Shown here: piece by piece, positions 13,928 through 25,304 of the stretch | Position numbering within the stretch: position 1 is the first letter of the stretch | Layout of the letters: each line of letters opens with the position of its first letter | NCBI GenBank assembly: GCA_009746045.1 | Contig: RPFO01000199.1 | Location: forward strand, 671,555 to 735,554 | Length of the DNA: 64,000 bases | Reading direction: 5' to 3' | Source of the DNA: Mesostigma viride | Taxonomy: Eukaryota; Streptophyta; Mesostigmatophyceae; Mesostigmatales; Mesostigmataceae | Position numbers and translations under genes: made by a program | Notes under the pieces: generated by a model | What the model saw: the letters and a program-made list of their open reading frames with translations, nothing else | Told to the model about the DNA's origin: nothing | The model's database searches: none

Positions 13928-15490
13928 TTAGGAACATAACTCCGTTGGGAGTATCTGTAGCACATAGCCCTTGAGAAGGGGCAGATGGCCTATAATACAT
14001 TCTAAGCTACTTCCTGCAAGGGTGGGAATGTAAACAACACTTGCTCTAGGTGCACTAGGGCACCTGCACCACCCAGAGTTCGGGCAACTCCCAGCGAAGG
14101 GGAGCCCGTCATAGGTGGGGAAGATCATCATGGAGCCTATACAAGAGCTAGGGCATGGCTCTCGACAGAGAGCATCTCTCTGCATGGCATAGCATGGCTA
14201 AACATCAGCATGGCAATATCCATGGGGGTCCCATTATAGTAGGCAGGGCTTGGCTAAATTCTAAAGGCATCATCCATGGGGGCCATTATGGGCGCACATG
14301 CGCGTGGGCCACATGCTAGGCTAAGCCTGACTAATCTACACTACTGGTATATATTCCCTAGTCTGAGGTGGCAGGAGGGGCCTGCCAGGGCTTGTGGTCA
14401 ACGTGGATGACCGCCCCCCTAGAGTACACCGGCTTCCCCCTTGCGCTCTGCCGGAGCTGAAGGTAGGTCGGCCATAGCTCGCGTCGCCGCTGTTGCTGGG
14501 CCAGGGTCAAGTCGTCGTCCAGCGTGAAGCGAGTCTCTGAGAGCTTCTTGCGGCATTTAAGGAACGCCAGCTTGTCCGCCATGTAAGGTGAGGAGCACGG
14601 GTGCCGGGCCAGCCTTCCCGGCCCGCGCGCGGGGGAGGCGGACAGCCGACACGCGCAGCTCACCAGTGAGTAGCATGGGGGGGAAAATGGCGCGTTTAAA
14701 TATGACTCAAGAAGGCTCGTGGAGGTCTCACCTGCCGGCTGGTCGAAGTGCTTGACGATGACATTGTGGCTGCGCTTGGCGATGTCGGCTTCCTCGCGAA
14801 GGTCGAGGGCTTGTTGCTTGAGTTGTGCCGTGATGGTGGATGTGGTGGAGGTGGTGTGATGCTTAAGCAAGTCCGCCCAGGTGGAGGGAGCATCGCCGCG
14901 GCCGGGCCAGCAGGTGCCGGCTGGGCGGCGATGTCCTTCACCGCCTGGGCGGTGAGGCCGGCGGTGTCATGCAAGCACTCAAGGGCGGGGGCGGTGGCTT
15001 GAAGGCGTTGGTTGAGGTCGAGGAGCTGGGCTTTGATGTCGGCAGTGGAGGCGGAAATGGCAGTGGAGGTGGAGGCGGCGGCGGTGGAAATGTGAGGAAG
15101 TTCAGTAGCCAGCGTGCCACCCATTGCTGCTACGTCGGCATGCAGCAAGGGGGGTCACGTGCTGCTGGAAGGCTTCCGTGAGGATGGAACGGAGTGTGGG
15201 GGCGGAGATGGATGGAGCCCAGATCTCGCCATCAGAGCGCTAGAGAAGGGAGTTGAGGACGGCATGCTGGAGTTGGGGGCGGGGGCACCCGAACAGCTGG
15301 CTGATGTTGTTGTACCAGCGGTTGCCGTTGGTGCAGATGAGGCGATTTTGGGCGTGGAGATGGAGGCACAGGTCGTAAAGCGAGGCGTAGTCCCCGAAGA
15401 AGATGCAGTGCATAGCATCGTCCGGAGACATGTTGGTCCAGTCGTGATCATCGACCTGGAAAGGTTAGGGCCGAAAGCGCGGTTCTGAGG
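13928..15490 (-). pseudogene. LINE ORF1 pseudogene with 3' UTR
   Basis: The minus strand reads, with frame changes: PDDAMHCIFFGDYASLYDLC (about 15430), a Ser/Ala/Thr-rich linker, DLREEADIAKRSHNVIVKHF then DQPAGETS (RRM-like start, about 14810), and finally TRFTLDDDLTLAQQQRRREL with ...KPVYSRGAVIHVDHKPWQ before the stop at 14358. The same order occurs at 31970-31002 and, in plus, at 27430-28790. This matches the RNA-binding ORF1 of LINEs (RRM plus C-terminal domain ending ...DDLTxxQ). The 3' UTR runs to about 13930 and is shared with 30430-30600 and 41345-41450. Confidence 0.6.
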
Positions 15491-15830
15491 GGCGAGAAGA
15501 CCCTCCTGTTTTGTCGGCTGAGCGGGTGCGTTTAGGGTCAGGCGATGCCGATGGCGAGGCATTGAGCCCGGGAGGTTGCTGGGCGACCGGCCACCAGTGC
15601 ACGACTAGTGTCACCGCTACCTGCCAGACCTGAGGGCGAAGCTGCAGCCTGGGCTGCAGACGTATTTTCATGGCCGAGCGCATCCGCTAAACTGCATGCG
15701 TTGCGTCAAGGGGCGTTTGCTCGTCATATATTGCGTAATAGATTCGGAAATTTATATCAGCATGTGCGTCTTAGAAAGACGAAGCGATAGTGATATTCAC
15801 AGCTAGACTAGATAGCTTAGGCCTTAGAGT
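15490..15830 (-). repeat. LINE 5' UTR-like repeat, copy 1
   Basis: Homologous to 45180-45490, including 'gctcgtcatatattgcgtaat' at 15720 and 'agacgaagcgat' at 15778. In both places it sits just upstream (minus sense) of an ORF1 copy, so it is probably the 5' UTR or promoter of that LINE family. Confidence 0.5.
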
Positions 15831-15889
15831 TAGCTTAGTTCGGTTCCGCGGCTTCGCCCACCTCCATCCATCCAGCAAGGAATATGTGC

Positions 15890-16420
15890 TACATGATCTC
15901 CCAACGGAGTCATGTTATAATTTAATTTAATTTCCTCCGACCTCTCTCTTGCTTTGACTGCTATGCAAGACAAGAAGAGGTCGGGCAGACCTTTGTCCAG
16001 GCCCATGCACGAGCCAGCTCCTGAGTGTGGGCAAGCCCCTCCCCCCCCTCCCCCCCCCCAGGAGGAAGGGGCTCTTTACTGTGTAGAGTAGTTAAAATTT
16101 TGTAATTTAGCTTAGAGTTAGAGTAGCTAGTTTTCGCGGCTCCTCTCCCCCCCCCCTCATCAGTCCATGGAATATGTGCTACATGATCTCCCAACAGAGT
16201 CATGTTATTATTTAATAAAAAATTTTACATAATGTATTGTTGTGCATGTGCTCCGCAAAGCTCCCAAACGGGAGTGCGTTAATGAAGTATATACTACCAC
16301 TTACTTACATGTAGTTCGTGTAATTATTTTCTAATGAGATTAGAATTGTACTCCATGGCATGCCGGCCATGCGCATGCATATGACACGCAATTACTTACA
16401 TGTTTGCAAATCTGATCACT
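15890..16420 (+). mobile_element. Decayed repeat copies, incl. (TTAC)n LINE tail
   Basis: 15961-16080 is a degraded copy of the QNKKRW/KRKGR repeat. 'ccaacagagtcatgttat' near 16190 repeats 15900. 16275-16420 is a plus-orientation copy of the LINE 3' tail seen at 6462-6600 and 7523-7640. Confidence 0.5.
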
Positions 16421-16940
16421 ATATGCCTTCGCAGGACGTACATATGTACCGGGGCGTTTTGCGAAGTCAAGTTTTTTTTATTATGTACACCTAGCTTGCA
16501 TTTTGCAACAAATTATTTATAAATAGCTGCACTTCTAGAAACCTTCATGAGCTGCCAGCTGTGGTATGACACTCTTGTGGTATGCCCTGGGGTGCCCACA
16601 CAAGTGCCTATTTAAAATACCTGCGGGTGCTCCATGACCTTCCTACAATTTGGCTGGCACATGCGTAGCTAATAAATAAATGATGGTATAGCTCCTCATG
16701 ACTCCAGGCCAGCCTGTGCTGGTTTTCTGATCAAAACGATCGTCTGGGCATGTTGCGCGCAGTGCGTGGTGCATGCACGGGGCTGACCCGTGAGGCCTTT
16801 GGGCAGGAGGAATGCCTGATGGCCCTGTCATAGAAAGCCTGCCCAGGACTAAGCAGCACATCAATGACAGGTCTTGACGCAGGCGGCCTGGCCCCTGACA
16901 TGGCAGCGATTCCAACCGAATCACGCTCTGCAAATTTGTT

Positions 16941-16945
16941 TTACA
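16941..16945 (-). terminator. Candidate polyadenylation signal TGTAA (ARL16-like gene)
   Basis: TGTAA on the minus strand, about 100 bases past the stop codon of the GTPase gene. Confidence 0.45.
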
Positions 16946-17046
16946 GTAGCCCGACTGAGCTGGACTGGGTGCTATCCTTCTCACTTGAAACAGACGTCCA
17001 GCAGAATATACAAACAGAGGAAAACCGTCGCTGCTGGCCACCCCCG

Positions 17047-19711
17047 CTACCCCGCCTTGGCCTGGGCTTTCTGCTGCACAATCCACGCCAGCACATCCGC
17101 TACCCGGATGCCATCCGCGGCGCTGCACCCCTGCAGGAGGGACAGGCGGTTGCCCGCGGCGGCCTGTAGCTGCGGCCACTGGAAGGACATCTCCAGCTCC
17201 ACGTCCGACATGGGGCAGGGCATGTCGCTGCACTTGCACGCGTCACACGACGGGGCACAGGCACACGATACAGAAGAGCGGCACGGCGACCGCGCAGTTG
17301 GCACAATCGTCACGTCGAAGCCGTGGGAGCCCACCATAGAAGTTAGGGGACACAACAGATATTTTCAATTTTTTAAAAAATCAGGAAATGCCGATTGCAA
17401 GAAGCAAAACCAATTCTCTCGGCCCATGTCGGCACAAAGGCAGAAGCAGCTAAAGAAGCTTGCACCCTCACGGCCTCACCGGTGCCTGACCACCGACAAG
17501 GCAACATACAAGGTCAGCCATCTGCCACGCCCATCTCCTTTCGCACCCACCTTTTCCCCATGAGCGTGCCACCAATTCTCCTCCTTGTCCCATATCAAAC
17601 CACGTCTATCTGTCAGCAGGTCTGTGGATACCACCACAAGAACCCTGCTGCTGAGAAACGCCTGCTCATCACCCGAGTATCTGCATTGAAACGGCTGCCC
17701 TCGAATAGTCGCATAGCTATTGGCTGATGGCTACGACACCCATAAACAGCCCAGCAGCAGCAGTGCCACCTGCAGCGAGATCCCCACAATGTTGAGCATC
17801 CCAGCAAATACTTTCCAGGCCTCCAACCACAGCAGCTTCTGGGTATAACCCTACGCCTGCCTGACCACCGTCCCTTCCCTGCCCATGCCATGAAATTTCC
17901 CTCAGGCCAACTAGGACAGTACCCGTGCATGCCCACACGGCCAAGTGTCTTGTACACAAGGCAGAGGCCACAGTAGATGGCAGAGCACACAGGCGTGGGG
18001 CAGCGTGGGCATGGGCGTGGGTGCTCTACGCTCTCCCTCCCCCCGCCCCCCCCCCCCCCGCCCACCTCTTGCTGAAGACGAGCAGGATGGGCTTGCTGGC
18101 CAGGCCAGGCTCCGACAGCAGGTGCGACAGGTGGTAGACCGAGGAGGAGAGCAGGTGGGGTGCTGCGGGGTCCACCACGTACTGCGCACGTGGGGAGGGA
18201 GGGAGGAGCAGGAGACCACAGCGTGAGAAAGGCGGGGCAAACATCAGAACACGTTTTACGGTCCTCCGACACACGAGTGGGCAGCGGTGGGGTCTCGGGG
18301 AGACGACGGGCGCTGGTACAGTGACGGGCGCCAGATTGCGTGGTAGCTGGTACTGGGGTAAGGCAGCGCGCCAGCAAGGCTGGGAGACAGCGAGGGTCTC
18401 CGGCAGTAAGCGTGTGATCGCCATTCAACAGCAATTGATGGCAGCACGTGATGGCCACACAATAGGACAGCATCCAGGAAGCCATTGCCTGTGATGGCCA
18501 AGCCGCAGTGGGCCCCCCAGGGTGCCCAGCCCCCGGCCAGCCCCTGCCTGGTTGATATAACGAGGGGGGCCATCTGCATCGGCACGCAAATGTGGCGGGT
18601 CAGGTGCCTCCCCCCCGCCCTATGCGTGTGGGGGGGTGGTAGAGCGGGTGCTCATCGCACACGCCACTAACTAGCACGTCGTGCCCATTAGCGGTGGTGA
18701 GTGGTAGAGTAGGTGACAACTGCACCGCATCTTGGCAGATGGCGCAGCCATGCTGGCGCGCACCACGAGCAAGTCGGAGGCAGGGTAGTACTTGTGTCTG
18801 CTGTCTCAAAACGGTACCTTCTGTGGTGGGGAGGCGTGTGCCCTATTTGTGGCACGCAGCATTTGTAGCACTATTTGTGCCCTATTTGTAGCACGCACCA
18901 CGAGCATGTCGCACCCCGCATAGTACTTGTGCCAGACAGGGACCATGGAGCCGCCCACCTCGCGCACGTTGATGGCGCAGCGCCCGTACGACATGTGGCG
19001 CAGCTCCACGCCCACCTGGGGGCGTCCGCCAGGGGGTTGGGGCATGGGGCATGGGGGGGTGGCAGCCGTATCAGATGCGGGAGGTGACGGTTCGCATCGC
19101 AAGTGCACGCATGCGGGTGGGGAAGAACACATGCGATGGCATTTCAAGCAGGGGGGGACCTGGGGATGAGGCAGGGGCGGCAATCCATGTGGGTCAGCAG
19201 CCGATAATTGGTTTTGATCGATGATACCAAACGTAAACTGTTGCGTTAGCACCTTGTGAGGTCTGTCCACGATGCAGCAGATCTAGGTCAAACGTTCCTG
19301 CCTCCCACTCTCGTCCCTTGGTGTGTGCTATGTGCAGCAAGCTGGACACGGCACTATCCCCGCCATGGCACCTTGGCCTGCACGGCACCAGCAACCAGAT
19401 CTCATCCTCGGAAAGCCCTGCGAGACATGGAATGTGCGTGGTTGTTGAATGGTTCTAAACAATTGCTCGTCGTCTTCTTACCGTTGACACCACGTCCAGC
19501 GACAGTTTCTCGTTGGAACCATCACAAATGCCTGCAAGTCGCTCCAATGGACATGTTAAGGAAAGCGCCACAAGTATGACCTGCCAAACTCATGACAAGA
19601 TTGCGAGCGTCCTGTTGGTTGTAAAAGGATACTCTTCATCCTCTTTGCAAGCAGGGATTTGCCTGCTCCTTCCATACCAAGCATTAGCACGTCAACGTTT
19701 TCTTGCTTCAT
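17047..19711 (-). CDS. ARL16: ARL16-like small GTPase, five exons
   Basis: Arf-family-like GTPase; in animals ARL16 has been linked to cilia and Golgi traffic. Exons on the minus strand: 19711-19633, 19531-19482, 19015-18899, 18181-18066, 17227-17047. They total 543 bases, or 180 residues plus stop, close to the family's usual size. Exon 1 has the P-loop GMEGAGKS at residues 12-19. Exon 2 ends ...VVST and exon 3 continues VGVELRH...VREVGGSMVPVWHKY, matching the ARL16 switch regions (PTVGTNL, RExGGxMxPxWxxYY). Exon 4 has YVVDPAAPHLLSS and ends VFSKS; exon 5 begins DMPCPM and ends with ADVLAWIVQQ. Donors are GTATCC, GTAAGA, GTGCGT and GTGGGC; acceptors end in CAG. The first donor is the least certain. 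Introns hold only low-complexity DNA. This is the clearest host gene in the window. Confidence 0.85.
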
Positions 19712-20196
19712 GGCCGGAACAAATCTCGCTGAAGCCGACTAGCGGGCATACCATCCTGCCGATGCCATGTTTCCGACACCCCTCGTTACACCTCGGCTTC
19801 TTTTCTCGCTGGTCGCGTCCACGTGCAAATGCTACCATTAAACACCTGGAGGTAAATGATACAAGTCAAACGACAGGCATCCTGCTGCATTTGTCACGCG
19901 TACATGCGTGATTGTTTAACAGGCAGGTTTTTTTTTTTTCTTTTCCCCTTCCCCTATGCGGGATAGACTGCGAGTTTGTTATGCCCGATGTCCAGTGCGC
20001 GAGTTGTGGTTAAAAGGTGGTCATTCGACGTTTGCACTCTGGCTTCTTCATTACCATTTATCGAATAGACGTCCGCCGATTTCGCTAATTTTCGTGCCAA
20101 ACCTGCGCCAGTGCGACGATGCCATGTTCAGGTAGGCAATAGTATCTGTTATGTAGCCATACCTAAATTCCATCTCCATTTGACCTTAAGAAATGG

Positions 20197-20226
20197 ACGT
20201 AAGATCAACCCGGGTTGATCTTACGT
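20197..20226. repeat. 30-bp perfect palindrome
   Basis: Perfect inverted repeat with no loop, centred on CCCGGG, with arms ACGTAAGATCAACCC and GGGTTGATCTTACGT. It lies about 190 bases left of the DIRS-like element. Function unknown. Confidence 0.9.
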
Positions 20227-20413
20227 ACCTTGGCCCTTCAAGTTGGGTTATTGTTTGGCGAGCTCTTGGGCGAGCTCTATCTGCTTAGTGCTTTCTGCCT
20301 AATTGCCTTGCCGGATTAATTTTAATTAGTTGCCGCAGGGTTGCCGGATTAATTTTAACTCCTTGCAGGATAGTCAGCATGACCGAGAAAAGTGTACGTA
20401 TGAAGTCATTTCT

Positions 20414-20619
20414 AGGCAAAAGAAACAACCTGCTTCCCTAGAATGGAAGCCCACCCTTTATAGCAACCACCTCTCCAGCCAACCCCTACCTGGGTGGCTG
20501 GGGTACGGGTGCCAGCACAAAAAATATTTTTTCTAAAATTATTTTTTCTTTTGGTGCTATACGGCGTTGCATTCTCCGCTCAGCAGGTTAGTCATAGATA
20601 AAATGAGCATAGCTCACCA
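20414..20619. repeat. 206-bp direct repeat, left copy
   Basis: Begins AGGCAAAAGAAACAACCTGC and ends AGCTCACCA. Identical to 25305-25510 except A versus G in 'gagcatagc'/'gagcgtagc'. Confidence 0.95.
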
Positions 20620-21012
20620 AATCCATTTCTGGCCTTGCCTTGCTTTGCATGCATCACCACAAAACATCAAATTTATTACAATATGTGTGCTAGCTCTATA
20701 CGGTGGAATAACACAGACATGTCTACCAGATGGCAACACGGCCATCTGTATGCTAGGGTGAGCACACTATGTGAATGTGCAGGGCCAGCCCACAGCAGCT
20801 GTGCCCCTGCTCTACCCACATCTCCTTACATGGCTAACAGCCGAAAATACGTAGGACATGCAAAAAAGAAAACTTAAACTACCTAGCTATGGGGGTACTT
20901 TGTCCCAACCCAGGTTCACCCTCGGGTTAGTTAAACCATTTCCCCCCTGACCTCCCACACAAGGGTGAGGTCAGTTGATAGCTAAAAGACGAGAGGTAAA
21001 AACAGGAGGACG

Positions 21013-21624
21013 TCAAAACTCGACGCCACCGAAGTGGCGCCGGAAAGCCGCTGGGTCAAAACCCAGGGCCTGAGCCCAGAGGGCGGGTGGGATGTCGCGC
21101 CCCAGGAGGCTGCGGTGGAGGCCAATGTAGCGCGTGACCGAGAGGGCCGAAGCCCACCGGCCGCGCAGCTGGATGGCCTCCGGCGACTCGCCAGCGATGG
21201 CGTCGTGCGTCGCCCCCCCATGCCGGAGGCTGTGAAAAGAAAACATCCCTGGGATGCCCATGCGGGCCTGCACAGCCTCCCACTGCTGCCTAGCCTGGCT
21301 GTACGTTAAGCCTCGAAAGAGGAGTGCATCCGGGGGCTGGCCAGCCGTCAGACGTCGCAGGAGCCACAAAGAAAGTGGATCCCGGACGAGGACGTGCTGG
21401 GCCGCCCCCTGCGCAGTTTTGGGGTTGCGCAGCACAAGGGCACCGACCATGGGCCCTGGCTCGAGAAGGGGGTGGCCGGGATGAGCCACATCCCGAACCC
21501 GCAGCCCTAGCGCCTCGCTAATGCGTAAATACTGCTGGAAAGCAATAATAATCAACGCACTCAAATGCACCTGTCGACGTGAAACTAGCAACAGGGCAGT
21601 GAAATAGCAAAGGCGCCAGGGCAT
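21013..21624 (-). CDS. Tyrosine recombinase of DIRS-like element
   Basis: Integrase of the phage-lambda type, which would insert the circular cDNA. The 203-residue frame holds the catalytic set: Arg in QQYLRISEALG (about residue 34), the H-x-x-R box in HSLRHGGAT (about 131-134) and the nucleophile Tyr in SVTRYIGLHR (about 166). The start at 21624 is probably internal. The sequence upstream to about 21760 stays protein-like in this frame (YYPDIVRNWVLADRLLAGW), so the true protein likely overlaps the end of the RT frame, as is common in DIRS elements. Nothing in this frame looks broken. Confidence 0.85.
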   Translation of the reverse strand: MPWRLCYFTALLLVSRRQVHLSALIIIAFQQYLRISEALGLRVRDVAHPGHPLLEPGPMVGALVLRNPKTAQGAAQHVLVRDPLSLWLLRRLTAGQPPDALLFRGLTYSQARQQWEAVQARMGIPGMFSFHSLRHGGATHDAIAGESPEAIQLRGRWASALSVTRYIGLHRSLLGRDIPPALWAQALGFDPAAFRRHFGGVEF

Positions 21625-21665
21625 AGGCGGAGGGCTGACAGCCGGAACAAGCCGCTGCCAACCTG

Positions 21666-23942
21666 CTAGCAGGCGGTCCGCCAGTACCCAATTCCGAACA
21701 ATGTCGGGGTAGTACAGGTGCAGACAGGCCTTGGCATGCTGGCATAAGGTACGCCCCCGCCCGCCTCTGGCATGGTAGACAGCAGAAATCCACTCACAGA
21801 AAATGGCTTCGCGTCAGCTGGGTCGACAGGGCCAGGTGGCGCCCACGCCACGTAGACAGCCGCCGCACGCCGGTACGCTGGCAAGGTAGACACAGGGTTG
21901 ACTGTGCCCTCCAAAAGTGCCAAGTCCCGAGGGCGTCGCGCCCCCTCAGGCCCAGGGTTGGGATGCACGTCACCACACCGGGTCAAGTCAGGAACCCAAG
22001 CGCCACGCCGACTGGCCTTGTCAGCTGGGTTGTGGTCGGTAGCCACCCAGACCCAGTGGCTCTGCATGTCGCCAGCCAGTGACAGAGCGCAGTAGCGCCG
22101 AACCAGCTGGTTGAGACGGTAGGAAGACGACCGCCCTCTGACAAACGCCCCCACCACAGCACTGGAGTCTACGAGCCGGACGACTCGCTTACCCCGACAC
22201 GCCTTGGTCCGGCACGACCACTCGACCCCCTGTGTCGCAGCAATCGCCTCCTTGACGTTGATGTGGTTAGGCTGCCCCCGCCACCGGTAGGACAGTGCCG
22301 TACGCCAGTGGCCACTATCCAGCAGGCTGTAGTCCCCCTCCTCCATGCGCTCCAGGTCCCAGTCCTCCCCAGACGTTAAAGCTGTCGTCCGCCACCCCCG
22401 CGCTTCGCGCCGGGTCGCCAGCCGGGCACAATCGGCCCCAGGCAGGTCCCTGTAGACCACCCCACCGCCGGAGCCGCTCGCATCACTTGCGACGACCCGG
22501 TCAGAAAGGGGCCGGGCCCTGGCCGCCCTCAAAAAGGGGGCCAGGTCGATCGCCGCCTGAAGCTCCTGGCGGGCCCCCGCAGGGAGGCGCCAGCGGCGCC
22601 CAGGCAGGGAGGCATTCATGGCTGCTAGCAGCCGGTACGTCTCAGACCACACCGAAAGCATGGGGCGGCACAGCAGATGCATCCACACCCACTTCCCAAG
22701 CACAGAACTAAGTTCGCGGTAGTATGTAAACCCGCGATCTAAGATTCTATGAGTAGCGGCGATAACTGCCACCACACGCTCAGGAACAGGCACCACGTCA
22801 CCATCCCTTTGGTGAATGACCCCCACCGCCTGCACACCAGTCTGCTCTGCTGTCGCCCGTACCACCTTGTCAGACTTCTGCACCAGCCCAACAGCGGCGT
22901 AGGCAGCCTGAACACGATCTAGCTGCTGATTCACCCCATCCACCGACGCACAGTGGGTGAAATGGAGGTCATCGATCGTCACAGCATGCATACCTTCCAG
23001 ATCCTGCCGAGATTCGAAGCACGGCGAGGGCGCCAAGGGCGCAGCAGGGTCCTCCTCCAGCCTCAGCCGGACGGTCTCCCCCGCCTCGTTGGCCTCCGCC
23101 ACCAGGATCAGCGCGGACATGTTGATGCTCAGCCCACGACTAGCCTCCAACGGCGGCTTGGGGCCACAGCGGTACAACACAGACTGATGCACACACTGGG
23201 CCACCGCGACGGCCAGCTTGTTGCCCATTGGCCAGCACAACATCCACGGCCACACCTTCCGACGAGCCCCACTCAGGCCCACCAGATCCGACCACACCGG
23301 CATCCACGCACAGTACCGCCGCATCCAAACTGGCAGGCGGAGTCTGTTGTAGTACGAATCCAAATCTGATACGCCCCCAAAAACATCCTCCCCAGCGCGC
23401 GTGGGCAAATCGCAAATCACGCCAAGGTGTGGTAAAAAAGCGGGCATAGGATCTGGTAGTGGCATGTTGCCACGCCGGTTGTCCACAATCAGCCGTATAC
23501 GGCCGTCGGGCTTTCCGACCCCAAAAGTACCGTTCACCATAGGCGGCTCCTCCTCAAAAAATCCACCCAAAATCCCCCTCTCCACACACACCGTGCAAAC
23601 CCGCGCGAACTCCTCCATGCTACACCCCCGCGAGATCCGCATCGACTTCTGCAAGATCCGCTCTGCTGGGCTCAGCGTCCGTACCATCCTACTCTCATCA
23701 TTCAAAATTGCTCCCCAAGAGGGGGGTAGTAAGTTCAGCACATCCACTTGGCCACCTTCCCCCGGACCAGGCAAAGCCAAGCGTGCGGCCACTAACGGTT
23801 CGTAAGGGGCTCCTTCAGCATATTCACCCCCATCCACTACAGATCCTGCCATTGCCGCTACGGAACCACCGTTCCGGCGGACAAAGGACCTGCAAGCATC
23901 ATCGATCCCATCTAGGGCCGCCTGCTGCAGAGGCCCGGGCAC
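21666..23942 (-). CDS. Reverse transcriptase-RNase H of DIRS-like element
   Basis: Intact 758-residue frame. RT motifs: KPDGRIRLIVDNRRGN (about residues 144-159), the first catalytic Asp in VSDLDSYYNR (about 193), WPMGNKLAVAVAQ, and the DD pair in VTIDDLHF (about 314). RNase H follows: VVASDASGSGGG (about 473-484), a second Asp in VRLVDSSAVVG, and ATDHNPADKASR (about 665), the usual W/T-x2-NPAD-x-SR end of DIRS-type RNase H. No integrase or protease is present, as expected of a YR retroelement. It precedes the recombinase, with an overlapping frame. Confidence 0.88.
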   Translation of the reverse strand: MPGPLQQAALDGIDDACRSFVRRNGGSVAAMAGSVVDGGEYAEGAPYEPLVAARLALPGPGEGGQVDVLNLLPPSWGAILNDESRMVRTLSPAERILQKSMRISRGCSMEEFARVCTVCVERGILGGFFEEEPPMVNGTFGVGKPDGRIRLIVDNRRGNMPLPDPMPAFLPHLGVICDLPTRAGEDVFGGVSDLDSYYNRLRLPVWMRRYCAWMPVWSDLVGLSGARRKVWPWMLCWPMGNKLAVAVAQCVHQSVLYRCGPKPPLEASRGLSINMSALILVAEANEAGETVRLRLEEDPAAPLAPSPCFESRQDLEGMHAVTIDDLHFTHCASVDGVNQQLDRVQAAYAAVGLVQKSDKVVRATAEQTGVQAVGVIHQRDGDVVPVPERVVAVIAATHRILDRGFTYYRELSSVLGKWVWMHLLCRPMLSVWSETYRLLAAMNASLPGRRWRLPAGARQELQAAIDLAPFLRAARARPLSDRVVASDASGSGGGVVYRDLPGADCARLATRREARGWRTTALTSGEDWDLERMEEGDYSLLDSGHWRTALSYRWRGQPNHINVKEAIAATQGVEWSCRTKACRGKRVVRLVDSSAVVGAFVRGRSSSYRLNQLVRRYCALSLAGDMQSHWVWVATDHNPADKASRRGAWVPDLTRCGDVHPNPGPEGARRPRDLALLEGTVNPVSTLPAYRRAAAVYVAWAPPGPVDPADAKPFSVSGFLLSTMPEAGGGVPYASMPRPVCTCTTPTLFGIGYWRTAC

Positions 23943-24138
23943 ACGGGCTGAATCTACAGCAGGCGGGTCTCGCCCCCCCCCCCCATCCAGTTTAACGCCC
24001 TAACCGTCTGACAGGCTAGTGTGCGAGCATTAAAAGCCCGACTCATCCTATCGCGCCTACGGCCTGAGCGTACCTGCTGCCACCAGTCACGAGGTGGCAG
24101 GGGTGCTGGAAGAGGTAGTGGAAGAAGGCACCGCTCCC

Positions 24139-25236
24139 TCACTTGTTGTTGTTGGACGGGCCGCCCTGCCCCTTCTTGCCGGGACCCTGCTCCAGCTTGT
24201 GCTGCAGCTTCCCCATGCTCATCGCCGCCCGCACCGCCGGAGACGCCAGCATTGCTCCACCCTCCTGGAATGGCAGCATTGCCGACGGCGTCCCCTTCCA
24301 CCCGTCGACCCCACATCCACCAGCTGGCATGCCGTGATCAGCTTTGCCAGGTACTCGGCTGCTGCCAGCTCCAGAATTACTTCGGAGCGTGGCGTGGCCC
24401 AGTAGCCAAATTCTGTCACCATCGTGTCCAGAATTCCTGCCATCTGCAGGAGCAGCATCCGCCTCTCCCCGCTGGCTGAGCTGCCGTGCATCGTCAGCAT
24501 TAACGATGCACGGATGGACTTCCCCCCCACGCTCTCCGCGTAGTCCAGCATTCCCGGCAGCACCGCCTCCAGCATGTTGCTCACCAGCACCGGCACTGCA
24601 TGCCCACTCAGCGCCACCCCCTTCGTGCGCGCCAGCCTGCCAGCAGTCGTCGCTGCGGCTGGGCTTGCAGCTGCTGGAGTCTTTGCCTGGTCCAGCAGCT
24701 TCGACATGGCCGATATCAGGTCGCCAATATCTCCGCCAGTGCGGGCGTTGCCCGGCCGGGATGGAAGCCCTCCGCTGGCGTTGCATAGCCCGTCTCGGTC
24801 CCCAGCAGCCGACCTATGTTTCGGTCTAGGTCCGCCACATCCTGGTCGATCGCCCCAGGGCGCCATCCTCCTCGCCAGCGCCCGGTCCACCATGCCCCGC
24901 CCCTCCGCTTCCACCTGCCGAAGGGGGAACACCCCCAGCTCCCACCCACCTGCTGACACTGGTGGATCCGGCTCTGCAATAGCCTCCCCCAGTTGCGCTG
25001 CTAGCACATCGGCCAGGGCCTCCTCCCCATCCCAGTCGCTGACAAACCCCCTTTCTCCAACACGTCCATGACGTTCTTGGCACGCCCCGGATTGAGCTTC
25101 TGGATCCGCTCTAGCCAATGCCCCTCCCCTAGGATCTTCTGGACCGCAGTGCGGCCTCCTTTGGGGTGCATCCCTCCCTGGCTTCTTGCTTGAGCTTTGC
25201 TATGAAATTCCGCTCTGGGGCTGTCACTGTGGTCAT
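24139..25236 (-). pseudogene. gag-like gene, frameshifted
   Basis: Starts at ATG 25236 (MTTVTAPERNFIAKLKQEAR). The frame closes after about 35 codons. Protein-like sequence then continues in other frames: ERIQKLNPGRAKNVMDVLEK, EEALADVLAAQLGEAIAEPD, DQDVADLDRNIGRLLGTETG, then GGKSIRASLMLTMHGSSASG. The last piece, ending ...EQGPGKKGQGGPSNNNK, is in yet another frame. No splice sites account for these jumps. Position at the 5' end of the element and the basic Gly/Asn/Lys tail point to a nucleocapsid gene. At least three frameshifts are needed, so the copy is probably not autonomous. Confidence 0.6.
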
Positions 25237-25304
25237 GGTGGGTTATAATGCTTGATGTGTTATATTGCGTTTTGTTTTTTGTGATGTGGTCACTTGAGGT
25301 TCTC

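Noticed and set aside
21034-24829. Plus-strand ORFs across the YR retroelement
   Set aside because: Shadows of the GC-rich RT, recombinase and gag genes on the minus strand; low-complexity Ala/Arg/Pro content.
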